Positions 19,734 to 31,661 of a stretch of 36,848 bases of DNA are shown here, in pieces. This DNA is from Pelargonium cotyledonis. Its lineage: Eukaryota > Streptophyta > Magnoliopsida > Geraniales > Geraniaceae. Under the pieces are notes generated by a model that was not told the origin of the DNA, ran no database searches, and saw only the letters and a list, made by a program, of their open reading frames with translations. The stretch spans positions 1 through 36,848 of the forward strand of contig JAYMTA010000152.1 of the NCBI GenBank assembly GCA_036897625.1. Direction: 5' to 3'. The translations under genes were made by a program, and so were the position numbers. Position 1 is the first letter of the stretch, and each line of letters starts with the position of its first letter.

Positions 19734-22700
19734 ATGTGATGTTCTGGAATCATCGAGGGCTCTGGATGAAGAAGAATAGTAGAGTTATCCAAGATCTCGT
19801 CCATTTACACAAAGTAGATTTTTTGGTTTTGATGAAGCCTCGTATCAGTGGGATGCGAGCTGATTCGGTTATTGTCGGGTTGAGGTTTGCATATTGGTTT
19901 AGGGTGGATGTAGAGGGGCGTATATGAGGTATCTAGTGTTTGTGGTTAGACTCAATAGGGCATGTTATGGTTCTTGGGTTAGCAAAGTAGGTGCTTCTTT
20001 CCTGCGTTTATGTCAGTCTGAGTTGGGAGATTCGTAGAGTTTTGTGGGAGGCTTTGTCAGAGCTGGCTAGGCATATTTCTATCATGTGGCTGATTGCTAG
20101 AGATTTTAGCAACGCCATGGTAGCCTCAGAGAAGAAAGGGGGCGTGCGGTGGATGGGTCCAGATGTGAGGCGTTTCAGGACTAGATAAATGCTGATAACT
20201 TGGTTGACGTGCGCTTCTCGGGGTAGGTTTACACTTGGTTTAACTCACGGATGGGCCCTAACAAAATCTTGTGTTGGTTAGATCGGGTTCTAGTGAATGA
20301 GGACTAGCGGGTTATGTACCCGGAAGTTATGTTGAACCATTTGGCTCATTCCCACTCGGATCATTTCCCACTTTTGTTATTATTGAAAAGGTGGGATAAT
20401 TAATGGTATAAGGAGAGCGAGGTCGTTTCGCTTCGACAATGAAGGATCTTTGGGATAAGAATCTGGATAGGGAGTTGGAGGATTTGGATGACGTGCGCTC
20501 TAGGTTATGTCATTGGAACCAGTGAGTCTCCGAGTATATTTTTGTTCGGAAGAGAGTATTTTTGAGGCATTTGGGTGGTGTACAAAAAACGCTCCAATCT
20601 TATCCCTCGGATAACCTGATGCAGCTAGAGAGGAGTCTTCAATCCAAATATGCAGCGGTTCTTCGACAGGAAGAAATATTTTGGTTTTAGAAATCCCAGA
20701 AAGATAATATGCTTTTTGGGGAAAGCCATACAGAGTTCTTTCATGTTAGCGTGCTGAATCAAAAATGTTGAAACCGGATCAATTCTCTTCAAGACGGGGA
20801 CGGGGTCTGGGTCTCGGATACGGGTCATCTTGAGAGGATGGCATGTGCATTCTTTGTAGGGTTGTACAACATGGATGCGGGTTTGGTGGCCGGGTCAGAT
20901 GGGGTGTGGTCGAGGCCGAGGTTGGAGGATGGTGATCGCATGGAGCTTACTAGGACAATTACGATGGGAAATTTTGCGATGCTCTATTTTCTATGAAACC
21001 TTAGAAGGCTCTAGGCCCGGACGGATTCCAAGCGGGCTTCTTCCAAAAATTCTGGAGCATCACGAAGGACTCGATTTTCTGATTAGTTCATCAAAGTCTA
21101 GCTTCAGAGACGTTTGATTCATATTTGGACAAAACATTTATTGTGTTGATTCTGAAAATGGAATATACTATTAATCTTAGCCAATTTCGTCTGATAAGTT
21201 TGTGTGGGGTTCCGTTGAAAATTGTTAATACGTTTTTGGTTAATAGACTGATGAGGTCGTACTTGGGAGAGCTAGTGACTGAGAATCAAGGAATTTACGG
21301 GGAGGTGTGCTCGGGATAACATGCTTCTCGTGCAAGAATTGGGGCATAAATTAAAGTCCAAGAGAACCAGGATGGGCTTTATGATGTTAAATACTGACAT
21401 GGAAGAGGCCTATGACCACATTCAATGGGATTTTTTGGAAGACACGTTACAATTTTTTGGGCTTCCGGCTTCATGGATTCGTCTCATTATGTTTTTAGGG
21501 GGGGCAAGGTTCTCGGTTCTTTGGAATAACACGACATCAGAGCCTTTTGCGCCTCAAAGGAGGTTGCACCAATGTGACCCTTTATCTCCATATTTATTTA
21601 TTTTGTGCATGGAGTGTTTGGGTGATCTCGTAAATCGTCGGGTTGCCACAGGCTCATGGGTGCCTATCTCAGTGGTTAAGAATGGAGTGGGCATTTTTCA
21701 TCTCTTTTTTGCGTATAACTTGCTTCTTTGTGATCGTGCAAGTTTTGATCAAGCGATAATCATCAATAATTACTTGTCCAAGTTTTGCGACAAGTCAAGT
21801 CAACGAGTGAGCTTCTCAAAGTCAAGATTTATGGTTTCCCCGGCTGTTCCGAGACATACTCGTTGGGCGGTTGGCTGATACGCTTAACATAGGTATTACG
21901 GAGGATCTTGGCAGGTTCTTGAGCGTGCCACTCCATTGTAAAAGTATGAGGGCCTCAGATTATCAGTACCTGGTAGATAAGGTGAGCTTTAGATTGGCAG
22001 GTTAGAAGGCTAAGCACCTCATGCTAGCGGGGAGAACGACCTTAGTGAAATCTATTACGTCGACCATGGCGAACTACGCCATGCAAACGAAGTGGCTACC
22101 GAGGAAGGTTTGCGATATAATTGATCGGTTAAATAGAGCTTTCAGCTAGGGTGGGTCGCTGGCTGCTCGCAAGGTTCACATTGTTACCTATGAGACATTG
22201 TGTGAGCAAAAGATTGTGGGAAGTCTGGGGATCCGAGACGCATGGACGACTAATCTCGCAATGCTCGACAAAGAAGCTTGGACAACGGTGATGGGTTTGA
22301 AAACACTGTGGGTTCACATTTTTCGAAAGAAATACGGCAGAATCGGACTGGTTTTAAGCCAAAGGATTTATCCTGGAGCTCCTCAGGTCTGGTCCAATAT
22401 TGCTAGGTGTGGATATCTATTAGAGGCTAGCATAGGTTGGAAGATCGTTGATGGAGAATCTGTGGACTTCTTGTACGATGTTTGGTTAGAAGACATGATA
22501 TTGGCTGACTATGTGTAACAAGAGTTTCCAGAAGGCATGAAAGTATGTGATTTCTTCTTACCGACGGGAGGTTGGGATGTGGCCTTAGTTCTTAGCATTG
22601 TGTCGGCTACATTGGCCAGCAGGGTCATTGGATACCCTTTGTCCAGGTATGGAGATTCAAAGGATTGTATTTTATGGAGGTTGGATAAGCATGGTATTTA

Positions 22701-23733
22701 TTCTGTTAAGTCTGATTATCACCTTGCGGCCGGACACCCCATTTCCGGAGACGGGGGCTGGCCGAGGGTGTGGTCGTCGGATGGTGCTAACAAATGGAAG
22801 TTCTTATAGTGGTTAGCAAAGAGAGAGAGAGGCTTTTGTCTAGACAACTGAGATTTTAAAAAAGGCTTGGTTGCGTCTCCGGAGTGTACATTGTGTGGTG
22901 GGGGTGGTGGAGGATGAAGCCCATATTCTTAGAGATTGTTAGGTCCCAAGATCCGTTTGGTCTTCTCTGATACCTATTTCATTTTCTGGCTGGTTCTTCT
23001 CCGCATGGATAGGGCCCTGGATAAACGAAAATCTGGACCGTGGTAGGGAGACGATCAGAGAGCTCCCGTGGGGTGTCATTTTCAGTGCAAGTGCCTAGCT
23101 GATATGGCGCTGGAGGTGTGGGTTATTGCTGCAACCCGATTATGTAGTTTCGTCTATACCGTTCATGACGGTGTTGGAAGATGGTAGAACTTACCATCAG
23201 GCGAAAGGACTTCGAGTGAGGGCCACGGAAATCATTAGTGTCGTGTGGAGGGCGCCGACGGTGGGCTGGATCTCTCTCGACCGACCGACAAAGCCTCGAA
23301 GGGGAACTTGAGACCCGTTTTGTTTGGAGGAGTTTTGCGGGATGGTCGGGGTTGCGGGCTTTTGGGTTTTGTTGGCCTCTTGGGGGTGGCATCTATCACC
23401 GTGGCGGAGCTGAAAGGGCTCTGGGCTGGCCTGCAGATAGCTTGGGAGGAGGGTTATAGAGCGGTAGAGTGCTTGATTGACTCACAAATTGTGGTTCAGA
23501 TGGTCTATGGTTCCTTTGAGGTGAATTGGAGTTTGGAAGAGTTGGTAGAGGATGTTAGGGCATTGATAGCTAAAAGTTGGAGAGTAATTGTCTCACACCA
23601 ATATTACCGAGAGGTGAATAGGGTGGCTGACGGGTTGGCGAATATGAGTCAGACAGTGACTTCGAATCTAAAAATTTTCTGGTGGGTGCCGCCTGAGGGG
23701 CTGGCTTGGTGCTGGCGGACGCGCAAGGAGTAG
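19730..23733 (+). pseudogene. LINE copy B ORF2 (endonuclease-RT-zf-RVT-RNase H), inactive
   Basis: The order of domains matches copy A, broken by many stops and at least four frame changes. The endonuclease start has WNHRG. The position of the catalytic Glu reads MKPR (FETR in copy A) and RDFN has become RDFS, while HSDHFPL is kept. In the RT (about 20990-21880), motif A reads TDMEEAYDHI. The catalytic FADD is FAYN (21711-21719), which removes both metal-binding aspartates. The zf-RVT region (about 22640-22950) is frameshifted. The C-terminal RNase H frame (about 23280-23733) is uninterrupted: TDKAS, Glu in VAELKGL, LIDSQIVV and NRVADGLANM. The frame ends at TAG 23731-23733. The catalytic losses alone would abolish retrotransposition. 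Confidence 0.93.
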
Positions 23734-23819
23734 GCTTAGAGAGGAGGGTTGCAGTTCCTCCTCATTAGCTAGTGTTGTTTTCCTTTTGTTTGTACCAAAA
23801 ATAAAAATCACTAGTATTT

Positions 23820-24655
23820 TAATTACCTTTAAGAAAACTAAAAAAGAACAAAAGAAAATTGAATTGATCAAACAAACCGTAAGGTTACGCTTTAATTGTT
23901 TGTTTTGACTTAATAATAATTGGCAGTTTATGCACCGTTTAAGTTGTCATATTGTACTAATTCGTCAAACTAAATGCCAAACGTATTCAAATTCTACGAA
24001 AATCTCCAAATAAACAAAAATAAAAATATAAAGTGTTCACATTGACACATCTGCTAGAAATTAAACAATTTAAAACAAGGCACGTGTGATCTTTAGCATC
24101 ACCCAAAAGATAGAGTCCCATAAAATAAACATAATGATTAAATATGAAGTAGGGTCCAAATGTTGATTAAATAATAAGAGGCACGTGATGAAGACTTTGT
24201 GATTATTGGGTCTTTACTTTTTTTAAACAAAAAAAGAAGAATCATGCTCTCTAATTAATTCAAAATTAGCATAAACAAACAAATGTTGATCCCTTCATTC
24301 CCAACCATGTCTACTTTCTTATTTTACTACCAATTTTCTCCTAAACTTACCTAACTTTGCATGTATACGTGCGTGTGCAATAACGGAGTCAGATTTATAT
24401 TCAAGAGTAGGCAAATTTTTATTTATTTTTTGAATTTAGTTAATTTAATTATTTTTAGTGTACGATAAAAACATTTTCAACAATTTTTTACACATCTTAA
24501 AACTATTTTATCTCCGAACAATATTTTGTCACCATATAAACAAATATAGTTGAAGGACAATTTTTTATTATAAAAAACTCAATTGTAATTCACTTTTTAA
24601 CAAATTTTGTGTGTTTAATAACTCACATTTTTTTAGAACTTTTAGGATGACTGAG
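23820..24655. other. AT-rich intergenic DNA, no feature
   Basis: No reading frame, repeat pair or motif is supported. Confidence 0.4.
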
Positions 24656-24659
24656 ATTC

Positions 24660-24812
24660 GAAATAATAATGTTTGTCACTTCCTAAAGGGAGCGTCACTT
24701 TAAATCGCACCCCACAAATCTCATCCTATACTGTCGACAAGAAGACTCGAACTTGAGACCTCGGAAGAAATCCAAAGTGATATTCACCACTTGACCCAAC
24801 ATACATTGGTAC
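24660..24812 (-). mobile_element. tRNA-derived SINE
   Basis: On the minus strand, TTGGGTCAAGTGGTGAAT (box A-like, complement of 24782-24799) is followed about 30 nt later by GGTCTCAAGTTCGAGTCTTC (complement of 24741-24760), which contains a good box B (GTTCGAGTC). This is the internal RNA polymerase III promoter of a tRNA-related SINE. No cloverleaf is apparent, so it is not a tRNA gene. Ends are approximate, and no target duplication was identified with confidence. Confidence 0.65.
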
Positions 24813-27800
24813 AAAATAACAAAATTTGCAAACTTCTCTTTTGAGTTGTGATATAATTGAAACAATAAATATACGTGGGTACACCATGGCCTATGATCAC
24901 GCACCCCTCCCTCCGCCATTGCGTGTGTGCACCTTCTATTATTGTACAACTCATGCTTTTATTCACACAAAAACTAGTTTAGTTACTGTTAAAGTTAACT
25001 CTCAAGGTTGTCTTAGTCGCATAAAAAAAAAGCAGCTTGTTCATCGAACAATTTACTTGTACGAAACTCTAAATTAAATGTACCAGTACGTAGTACCAAA
25101 GCAAGTTGAATTAAGCGGTTAAACGTTTTGGATTTTCTTTGAGTCTCAATTTTGAAGCTTCCAGCTAACAGTAGATCTATCTCGGTTGTGTAACTCAAAC
25201 TATAAACAAAAAAGACATACCAGTGGTAGTCGTGCATACAAACAGTTGAACCAAAGTCCAAACACCACTCACTCACTCACCCACTTTCTTACACACTATT
25301 GGCGAAGGAGAGAATGGAAGAGCCTGAAACAATACTCCATCTACTTTCTAAACTTCCAATTTTGGGAAGCAAATTAAACACAGCACGGCAATTGCATCCA
25401 CAAAACGACAAGGAACCCAACAGTATATAAATAAATCCCTGAATACGTGGATAATTCCTCTCCGATCTGTTCAAAGAAAGCAAAGTGAAGGTGCAGAACA
25501 GTAGAGTAAATAATTAACAATGATGTTGAAGAAGCATATTCTCTATTTGGTAAAAGCCAAAAAGAGTAATGTTTATCCACAGAACCATTCCAAATTCCCT
25601 CTATGCTTCAATTTGTTCTGCTCATGAGTCATGACCTGTGTACGTTACCTTTCATGCATCAATATTTTACATGCTCTTCTATGTCGTCTATGATGTCAAT
25701 AACATATATATATATATGGACTGGACTTGACTTTCAAAGGGCTCTTTCCATTCCATTTCGATATTGAATCCTGCGAATGAATACTAGGTACACAATTATT
25801 TTTGAAACATGTGTTGGTCAACCAAACCAACCTCATCTCAGAAAGCAAAACCTTATTTCTCCACCCCACAACCTCAAAAAATTTACATTACATTGCAGAG
25901 GGAGAGGAAACGTACCTGCAGGTTCTTTAATTTGTCCCCAATCAAAGCCGTTGATATGATCCTTATCTGATATATGGATAACATTGCATCACGTACGTTA
26001 AAATCCAATAAAAGATGGGCCAGCGATGTCATTGGCTGTTACATTTGAAAATGTAATTGTTTGGGGAATGTGACTGAGCACAACACAACATTGGGCATGC
26101 CAAACAAATTAATATATCAAGATCGACTAGTCACACCACAAATATGAATTGTATGACTTACACGCTTGGCTTGGCTGGCTTCAAACCCAGGAAAAAAAGT
26201 CTTGATTGCGACTTGATGTGGTTTTCCACGTGTGGTTCACCTAATCTAATGTCTTCCAGTAATGCAATGTCCAATGCTAATCAGCCAGATTTCCCATTTC
26301 AGATATTGGGTTAGGCTTCTGTTATTAAGACAAGAAACAAAAGGATATAATATTAGATACTACTTTAAACTGACGTAAAAATATGAGGGAAAAACACACA
26401 TGTTCTTGGTAGAATAGTACAAATGTGAGAGTGAATACTGGTAGATGCAGCATTCAGCAACATAGTTTTCCTTCAATCTAGCTACACCTGTCGACGTATA
26501 TTTGGTAAGAAATCAGATTTCAAAGTCTGGCTAAACACAGTAGCAAGCAAGATAATTGGCACGATATTCAACCAAGGAAAAAGAAATATGGGATGAGACC
26601 TATCCTTTACAACAGAAAGCCACACAATGACATAATAATAGAACCAAAATGTGTACTATATGGTGGCTGATTGCCTGCACGTTAGCAATCAACTTGATCT
26701 CCATCAAATTAAACTAATAATTGGTTAATTGTTTCTCTTGTAGTGAAGGTCATATAACAAACCTAATTAAACTACCACAAATCATCGTATAGGGCCAATC
26801 AGAGGAACCAAGACTGAAGTATACCCATGAGCTATATCATGGATCTAGAGTCCAGTGTTACACAAGGTCAAGCAATAATAGTTTTTTTTTTTTTTGTCCT
26901 TCTTGTAACAGGCAAGCAAGCTTCACCCAACCCAAGGTTTACCAATAATTGTAGTTGATTGATTCTAAGAATTAATAATACAGACTTTCACAATACCTCT
27001 TGACCTCATATATCTAAAACAACAATTCCTGATATGTTAGATTTCAAGAATGCAGAATTGGTGAACCACTTCAACTGCAACCATACTTTGAGCCAAATAA
27101 TCATCATCATATATCTTTGCCTCCTTACAAATTTTAAAACTTTGACACAAACAGATTACCCTCGATAAGTTTCAGTCATTGCATTTAGTGCAATCTACTG
27201 CTGAAGGCTCCTGGGGTATGGGTTGTCATGATTTACCTAAAGGCCAATGCTCTTTCTTTGGCAAAATACTAGGGTTTGGAGTACAATCAACTTCAGATGA
27301 TAAACAGAGAATGTGAGTCATCTCACTCAACTTTCCACCATTTTCTTTTGTCTTCAAATACTGGAGAAAAGAACATGAAACATAAATATATGCATTCATA
27401 AAAATAGTTGCCGAAGGAATTGAGAGAACAGCCTTAATGAGATGACAGTGTAACAGAGGTCATACTTATTATGATAGTAAAAGAATTATAAATGTGAGCA
27501 ACCTCAAGCAACAGTATATCTTTTGTAGCATTCTTACCATGTACATAGATTTATATGAAATATTGAAATATGAGAACATGTGCATGCATAACAATTTAAC
27601 TCCCACTTCGAATATAATTGAGAAAGGAAATGGAAAATCATTTATGTTAGACCATTCAACATCGAAAAACTTTTACTAGTATCAATGCTACATGGTTAAC
27701 TTTCACCAGCGCCGATGCAGCAGACAAAAACTTTAAAGGCATTTGTGAAACTTATTTTCAATAGAGCAATCCCAGTTCCAAACTTTACCTCGAATAGCTT

Positions 27801-28340
27801 ATAGCTTCACTACAAACTTTATCCTTCTTAACATTGCCACACAACCACCTAAGAACTTTCATATCCATGACACCCATCTTATGACATTAAATCCTCTTTG
27901 GATCCCAATATTTGGTACCATACTACACAGCTGTCCGTAAAATATTCATATAGAACCTACCCTTCAATTTCGAGGAACAATTATATCAAAAAGAACCCTG
28001 AATCACTCTTTTCTTGTAACCGTCCCACATTTTTTTATGATCTCTTCAATCTTACCATCCCTTTGACTTGTAGATATTAGACAAAACATATCCATAATCT
28101 AATGCTGTATAATAATCGTAGGATTGCAAAAGGTTACACTATTTATGCACCCTTCAATTTTGTTCATAGCCATGACAAGGTTTTGTCTCATTTCGGTTTA
28201 AGAAACTACAAACATAAGATAAACCTGAACGTGTTTCCATGACTAATAAAATGCATTACAACTTCTTGTATACTAGTAGACAAGGCCTGCCTGGTAAAAA
28301 CACAAAAGAATTCATGTAACAACTAGCGATAATTGAGTCC
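24813..28340. other. Gene-poor intergenic DNA
   Basis: I see no supported gene. It holds a short (TA)n tract (about 25704-25717), a T run (about 26881-26895) and scattered chance frames under 90 codons with no recognisable domains. Part may be old transposon sequence that can no longer be recognised. Confidence 0.4.
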
Positions 28341-28344
28341 TAAG

Positions 28345-28510
28345 GGGGCAGCCCAATGGTTAAGCATTACACTTCTCTAGTAGAAGTCATAGGTTAAAAT
28401 CTTGTTGGGTGGGGACTGAGGAGGGGTTATGGGAAAAGGGGAGAGCTGAGCCCTGTTGTGAAACTACCGACAGTTCAATTTAAGGCCAGATTACAAGGCA
28501 TTATTTTTCC
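28345..28510 (+). mobile_element. SINE-like remnant
   Basis: GCAGCCCAATGGTTAAGCA (28349-28367) resembles a box A, and GGTTAAAATCT (28392-28402) resembles a decayed box B (GGTTCGAATCC). The spacing is right for a tRNA-derived SINE on the plus strand. The 3' end runs into T/A-rich sequence near 28500. No clean target duplication was seen. Confidence 0.45.
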
Positions 28511-28718
28511 TATGCTTTGCAGTAAATTGAATAAATCATAAAGTATAATGATATCTAGTGAAGAAGATGAAGACAGAAAAAGGTATGCATCTGCATGGAG
28601 TCCATAAAGCAACTTGAAGCTGAATGTAATAGCTAGCACTACAAAGGTTCTGCAAACCTGCTAACAGTTACCATTTATGATTACATGATGATCAATTGTT
28701 CCCACAACTCTTCTAGTT

Positions 28719-30171
28719 TCAGGTTTTCCAGATAAAATCTTGTATTATGGTTTCCTTAACTGATTTGCTACACTCACTAGAATGTCTCTTTTGTCTGTTA
28801 TCTGGCTCACTGCTACTTGCTTGCCACCCTTGAATTATTTACTCCATCTGTGGTTCAGGAAGAATATGTTTCCCCTTCATCTCTATGTAATACTTGTGCG
28901 CATCCTCCATCTTCCCATTCAAAACGAGCCCATGTATTAGCGCATTATATAAGCTACGGTCAGGGTTTATTCCATCATCACTCGTTACACTCCACAACTT
29001 AAAGACAATGTCAATTAGACGCCACCAAGAAAATTTTCTGATCAGCACGATGTAAGTATCAGTAATTGGGTGGCAGCCCATGTTCCTCATCTTCTCCAAG
29101 AGCATAAACACTTCTTCCTCCGTACTAAGAATACGAAAGAAAGTATTGTAAGTCCTAATTATAGGGAACAGGCTCCGGTGCAGCATCTCATCAAAGATCT
29201 CTTTAACTAAATCTATTTCTTAAGCCTTGCAAAGAGGCTTGACCAGTGAGATATAAGTGGCAATAGTTGGAGCAACATCCTTCTCTTCCATCATTTTCAT
29301 GAGATTCCGAGCTTCCTTTACATGCCTTGCTTTCCCAAGAGCATGAAAGACTGCTTCATAAACTTTACTATTAGGAGCAATCTTCATGTCCTCCATCTGT
29401 TTATAGAGGTCGAGCACCTAGTAAAGGTTGGAGAATTTTGAAAAGCAAGTTATCATACATGTGTAGGATACAGCATCATGTTGGATACCTCTCTTGGCCA
29501 TCCCCTTCCAGATCCTCTCTCCCTCACTTGGACTGACAATCACATTACACCATCCGTTAAGAATAATGTTAAAACTCTTGTCTCTTGGTATCAAATGGGA
29601 AGACACTTTCATTGCAGAAAAGGAAGTGCTCAGCATCCTGCACATTTTTGTATCAGCAAAGAGCAGAGAGGAGGTTGTGAAACTCCTCAATTCTAATATC
29701 AAATCCAAACCGTTTATGAGCATAAAAAGTATTTATGGCCTTGCCCACTTCACGAATAGGGCAGTATCTCCGGATCATAATCAAGAGGGTATGAGGGGTC
29801 ACAAGAGACGGCCAGTCAAATCTCCTCTCATCTCATCAATCAAACCCCAAGCAGTGTCGAACTTTCTCATCTTTCCAACAATAAATAACATGGAACGGTA
29901 TTCACACACAGAATGGGCATACCCACAAGAAGAAGGTGAAAGCCGCCTCCCAATCGTTCCGAGAAAGAACCTCTGCTACCAACTCTGATGAGGCTGAAAC
30001 ACCACATTGATCAAGCTTGTTTCTAAAGTCAGCTCTATTTGCCCCAGTCTCCCGCATGATACCCACAATGATTACCACATTCCGAACAAGACCCTCATCT
30101 CTGAACCTCAACTGCCCCGATTCCGAGACACCACCACCAACCTCCCCATTATCGCCATCCTCATGATTATC
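28719..30171 (-). pseudogene. PPR-protein pseudogene (P-class, At1g80880-like)
   Basis: PPR proteins of this type bind organellar RNA; from memory the best resemblance is Arabidopsis At1g80880, predicted mitochondrial. In minus-strand order the segments are an acidic linker then SRNDWEAAFTFFLWV (30171-29918), YRSMLFIVGKMRKFDTAWGL (from 29903), TLLIMIRRYC with VGKAINTFYAHKRFGFD (about 29810-29590), then KSFNIILNGWC through several PPR motifs to DAHKYYIEMKGK (29590-28842). The frame changes at least three times (near 29910, 29820, 29590). Stops occur at 29653-29655 (TGA), 29418-29420 (TAG), 29220-29222 (TAA) and 28839-28841 (TAA), with similarity continuing to TGA 28719-28721. No intact start or transit peptide is visible upstream. 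PPR genes are often intronless, so introns do not explain the breaks. Confidence 0.85.
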
Positions 30172-31661
30172 ATCAACTGCCCCACTTCAATTCTACAATT
30201 TGAGGATGTAGAGTAAGGTAACAAAAGTGGAAAATATAATTCCATGGGTTCCTATTACTTTTGCATGATTGGATTGATACAATGGGTCGGCTGGATAAAC
30301 GTAGAATCGAGATGGGCACCGAACAAAACTGAAGCTAACGGAAGGATGAATCGTAATCTGATGTGCTGGATCTCGAGGAAACAGATTGGTTCAATAAAAA
30401 TGGAAGAGTAGGTGTTGTGTTTGTTAAAATGACTAAATGAAAGAAGTTGAAGATTAGGGATTGTGCGAGAGAGAAAGTAGACACTAAAGCAGCAGGATCA
30501 GATCGAGAACATACACGAAGTGGTGGTATAAGCTCGAATGGTCCGCAAACCAGAGAGATTGATTGAAGAAGAAAGCCCGCCACTCTATAGCTTTTCCTCA
30601 ATCCTCACTACACACTCCGCCAAAAACCTCTTCAATTTTGGAACCGTACTCGGCCCGGCCGTTGGCATTGACATACATACGCGCAACGTCCAGTATTTAT
30701 CCGTTTCTCTAGTGTGCTTTCAATATTACCCTCACTTTCCGCCATCATCCTGTATATGTGCATAAGTAGTAAGGGTAATATGAGAAAAAATAATAAACAC
30801 TCATTTTGAGACAAAAAATTTAGACAAATATGACAATCGTTTCGGGAAGGATGGATTAGTATTTTAGGTATAATATTTCATTATTCAAACCAATCCTTTT
30901 TTTCCCAATAATTTCGAGTTATCCGGTTTGAGTCCCTTTTGATCTGAGTCAGTCGAAATGAACACCCCCACGTGTTATTAACTAGATCGCCTAATGTTAA
31001 AATGACCCAGACTAGAGTTAATTCATGTTAATGATAACACAACACATGATATGAATACTGAACCATATGGATGAAACACTCCAGGTACTATTAACCTTTG
31101 ATAAAATGTCGAGGGGAATAATTTTTTTGCCAAACCCGCGAGGTGACAACAAGGCAACCATATGATCTAAGAATAGTAGTAGAAAGTGCACATTTGGTAT
31201 TCCATGAAAGGTCAAAAAGATTTGTAAGTGGTTTGCCTGTTCTTAGACAAGATGGAGAGGCAATGGAAGCACAAGATAATGAATGGGAAGTTTCTACAAT
31301 GCAATGAAAACCATTTGGTAACTCATTGATAGGTTATTCCTTGGACAAACAAGAAGCTAATATTATTATATGATTTTCTTCAACGCCTGAGACAGTTGTT
31401 TTAAAGCTCTTCTGAGACAATAACTCTAATTCCTTGTATATTACTAGACAGTATCAAATAACAAATGAATAGTGAGTTCTCCTCGTCCAGAACCAGTGTA
31501 GCACATTTTGGACAAAACTAAATGTAATGAACTAATCGATTTGACCACTTCTCTCTCAAAAGTAATGAATCGGAATATAATTACAAATGAAGATAAATCA
31601 GATACTATTTTGCTATCATTATTCTCAAAATGTAGCCAGACCAAAATCCGGTGACGTGCAT
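30172..31661. other. Spacer between PPR pseudogene and apyrase
   Basis: It should contain the 3' untranslated region and terminator of the apyrase gene (just left of 31662 on the minus strand) and whatever remains of the PPR promoter and N-terminus (right of 30171). Open frames of 75-88 codons (30335-30601 minus, 30538-30765 plus) have no recognised domain. No clear poly(A) signal was picked out. Confidence 0.4.

Larger units (their letters stand above)
17832..23809 (+). mobile_element. L1-type LINE, near full length, decayed (copy B)
   Basis: It has the same ORF1/ORF2 organisation as copy A. A perfect 10-bp target duplication, ACTAGTATTT (17822-17831 and 23810-23819), flanks it, and an A-rich tail precedes the right copy. 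The ORF1 ATG is at 17869, so the leader is only 37 nt. Many stops and several frameshifts make it more decayed than copy A, although a 162-codon RNase H frame remains open at the 3' end. The 3' ends of both copies share a TTTTGTTT-(6 to 8 nt)-A-tail pattern, supporting one family. Amino-acid similarity is obvious but far from identity, so they represent different lineages or ages. Confidence 0.95.

Noticed and set aside
24660..24812. Possible tRNA gene
   Set aside because: Box A and box B are present but no cloverleaf stems or CCA-adjacent acceptor pairing can be folded. A SINE fits better.
30335..30765. 88-codon minus and 75-codon plus frames as the missing PPR N-terminus or a small gene
   Set aside because: Neither joins in phase to the PPR body with credible splice sites, and neither has a recognised domain.
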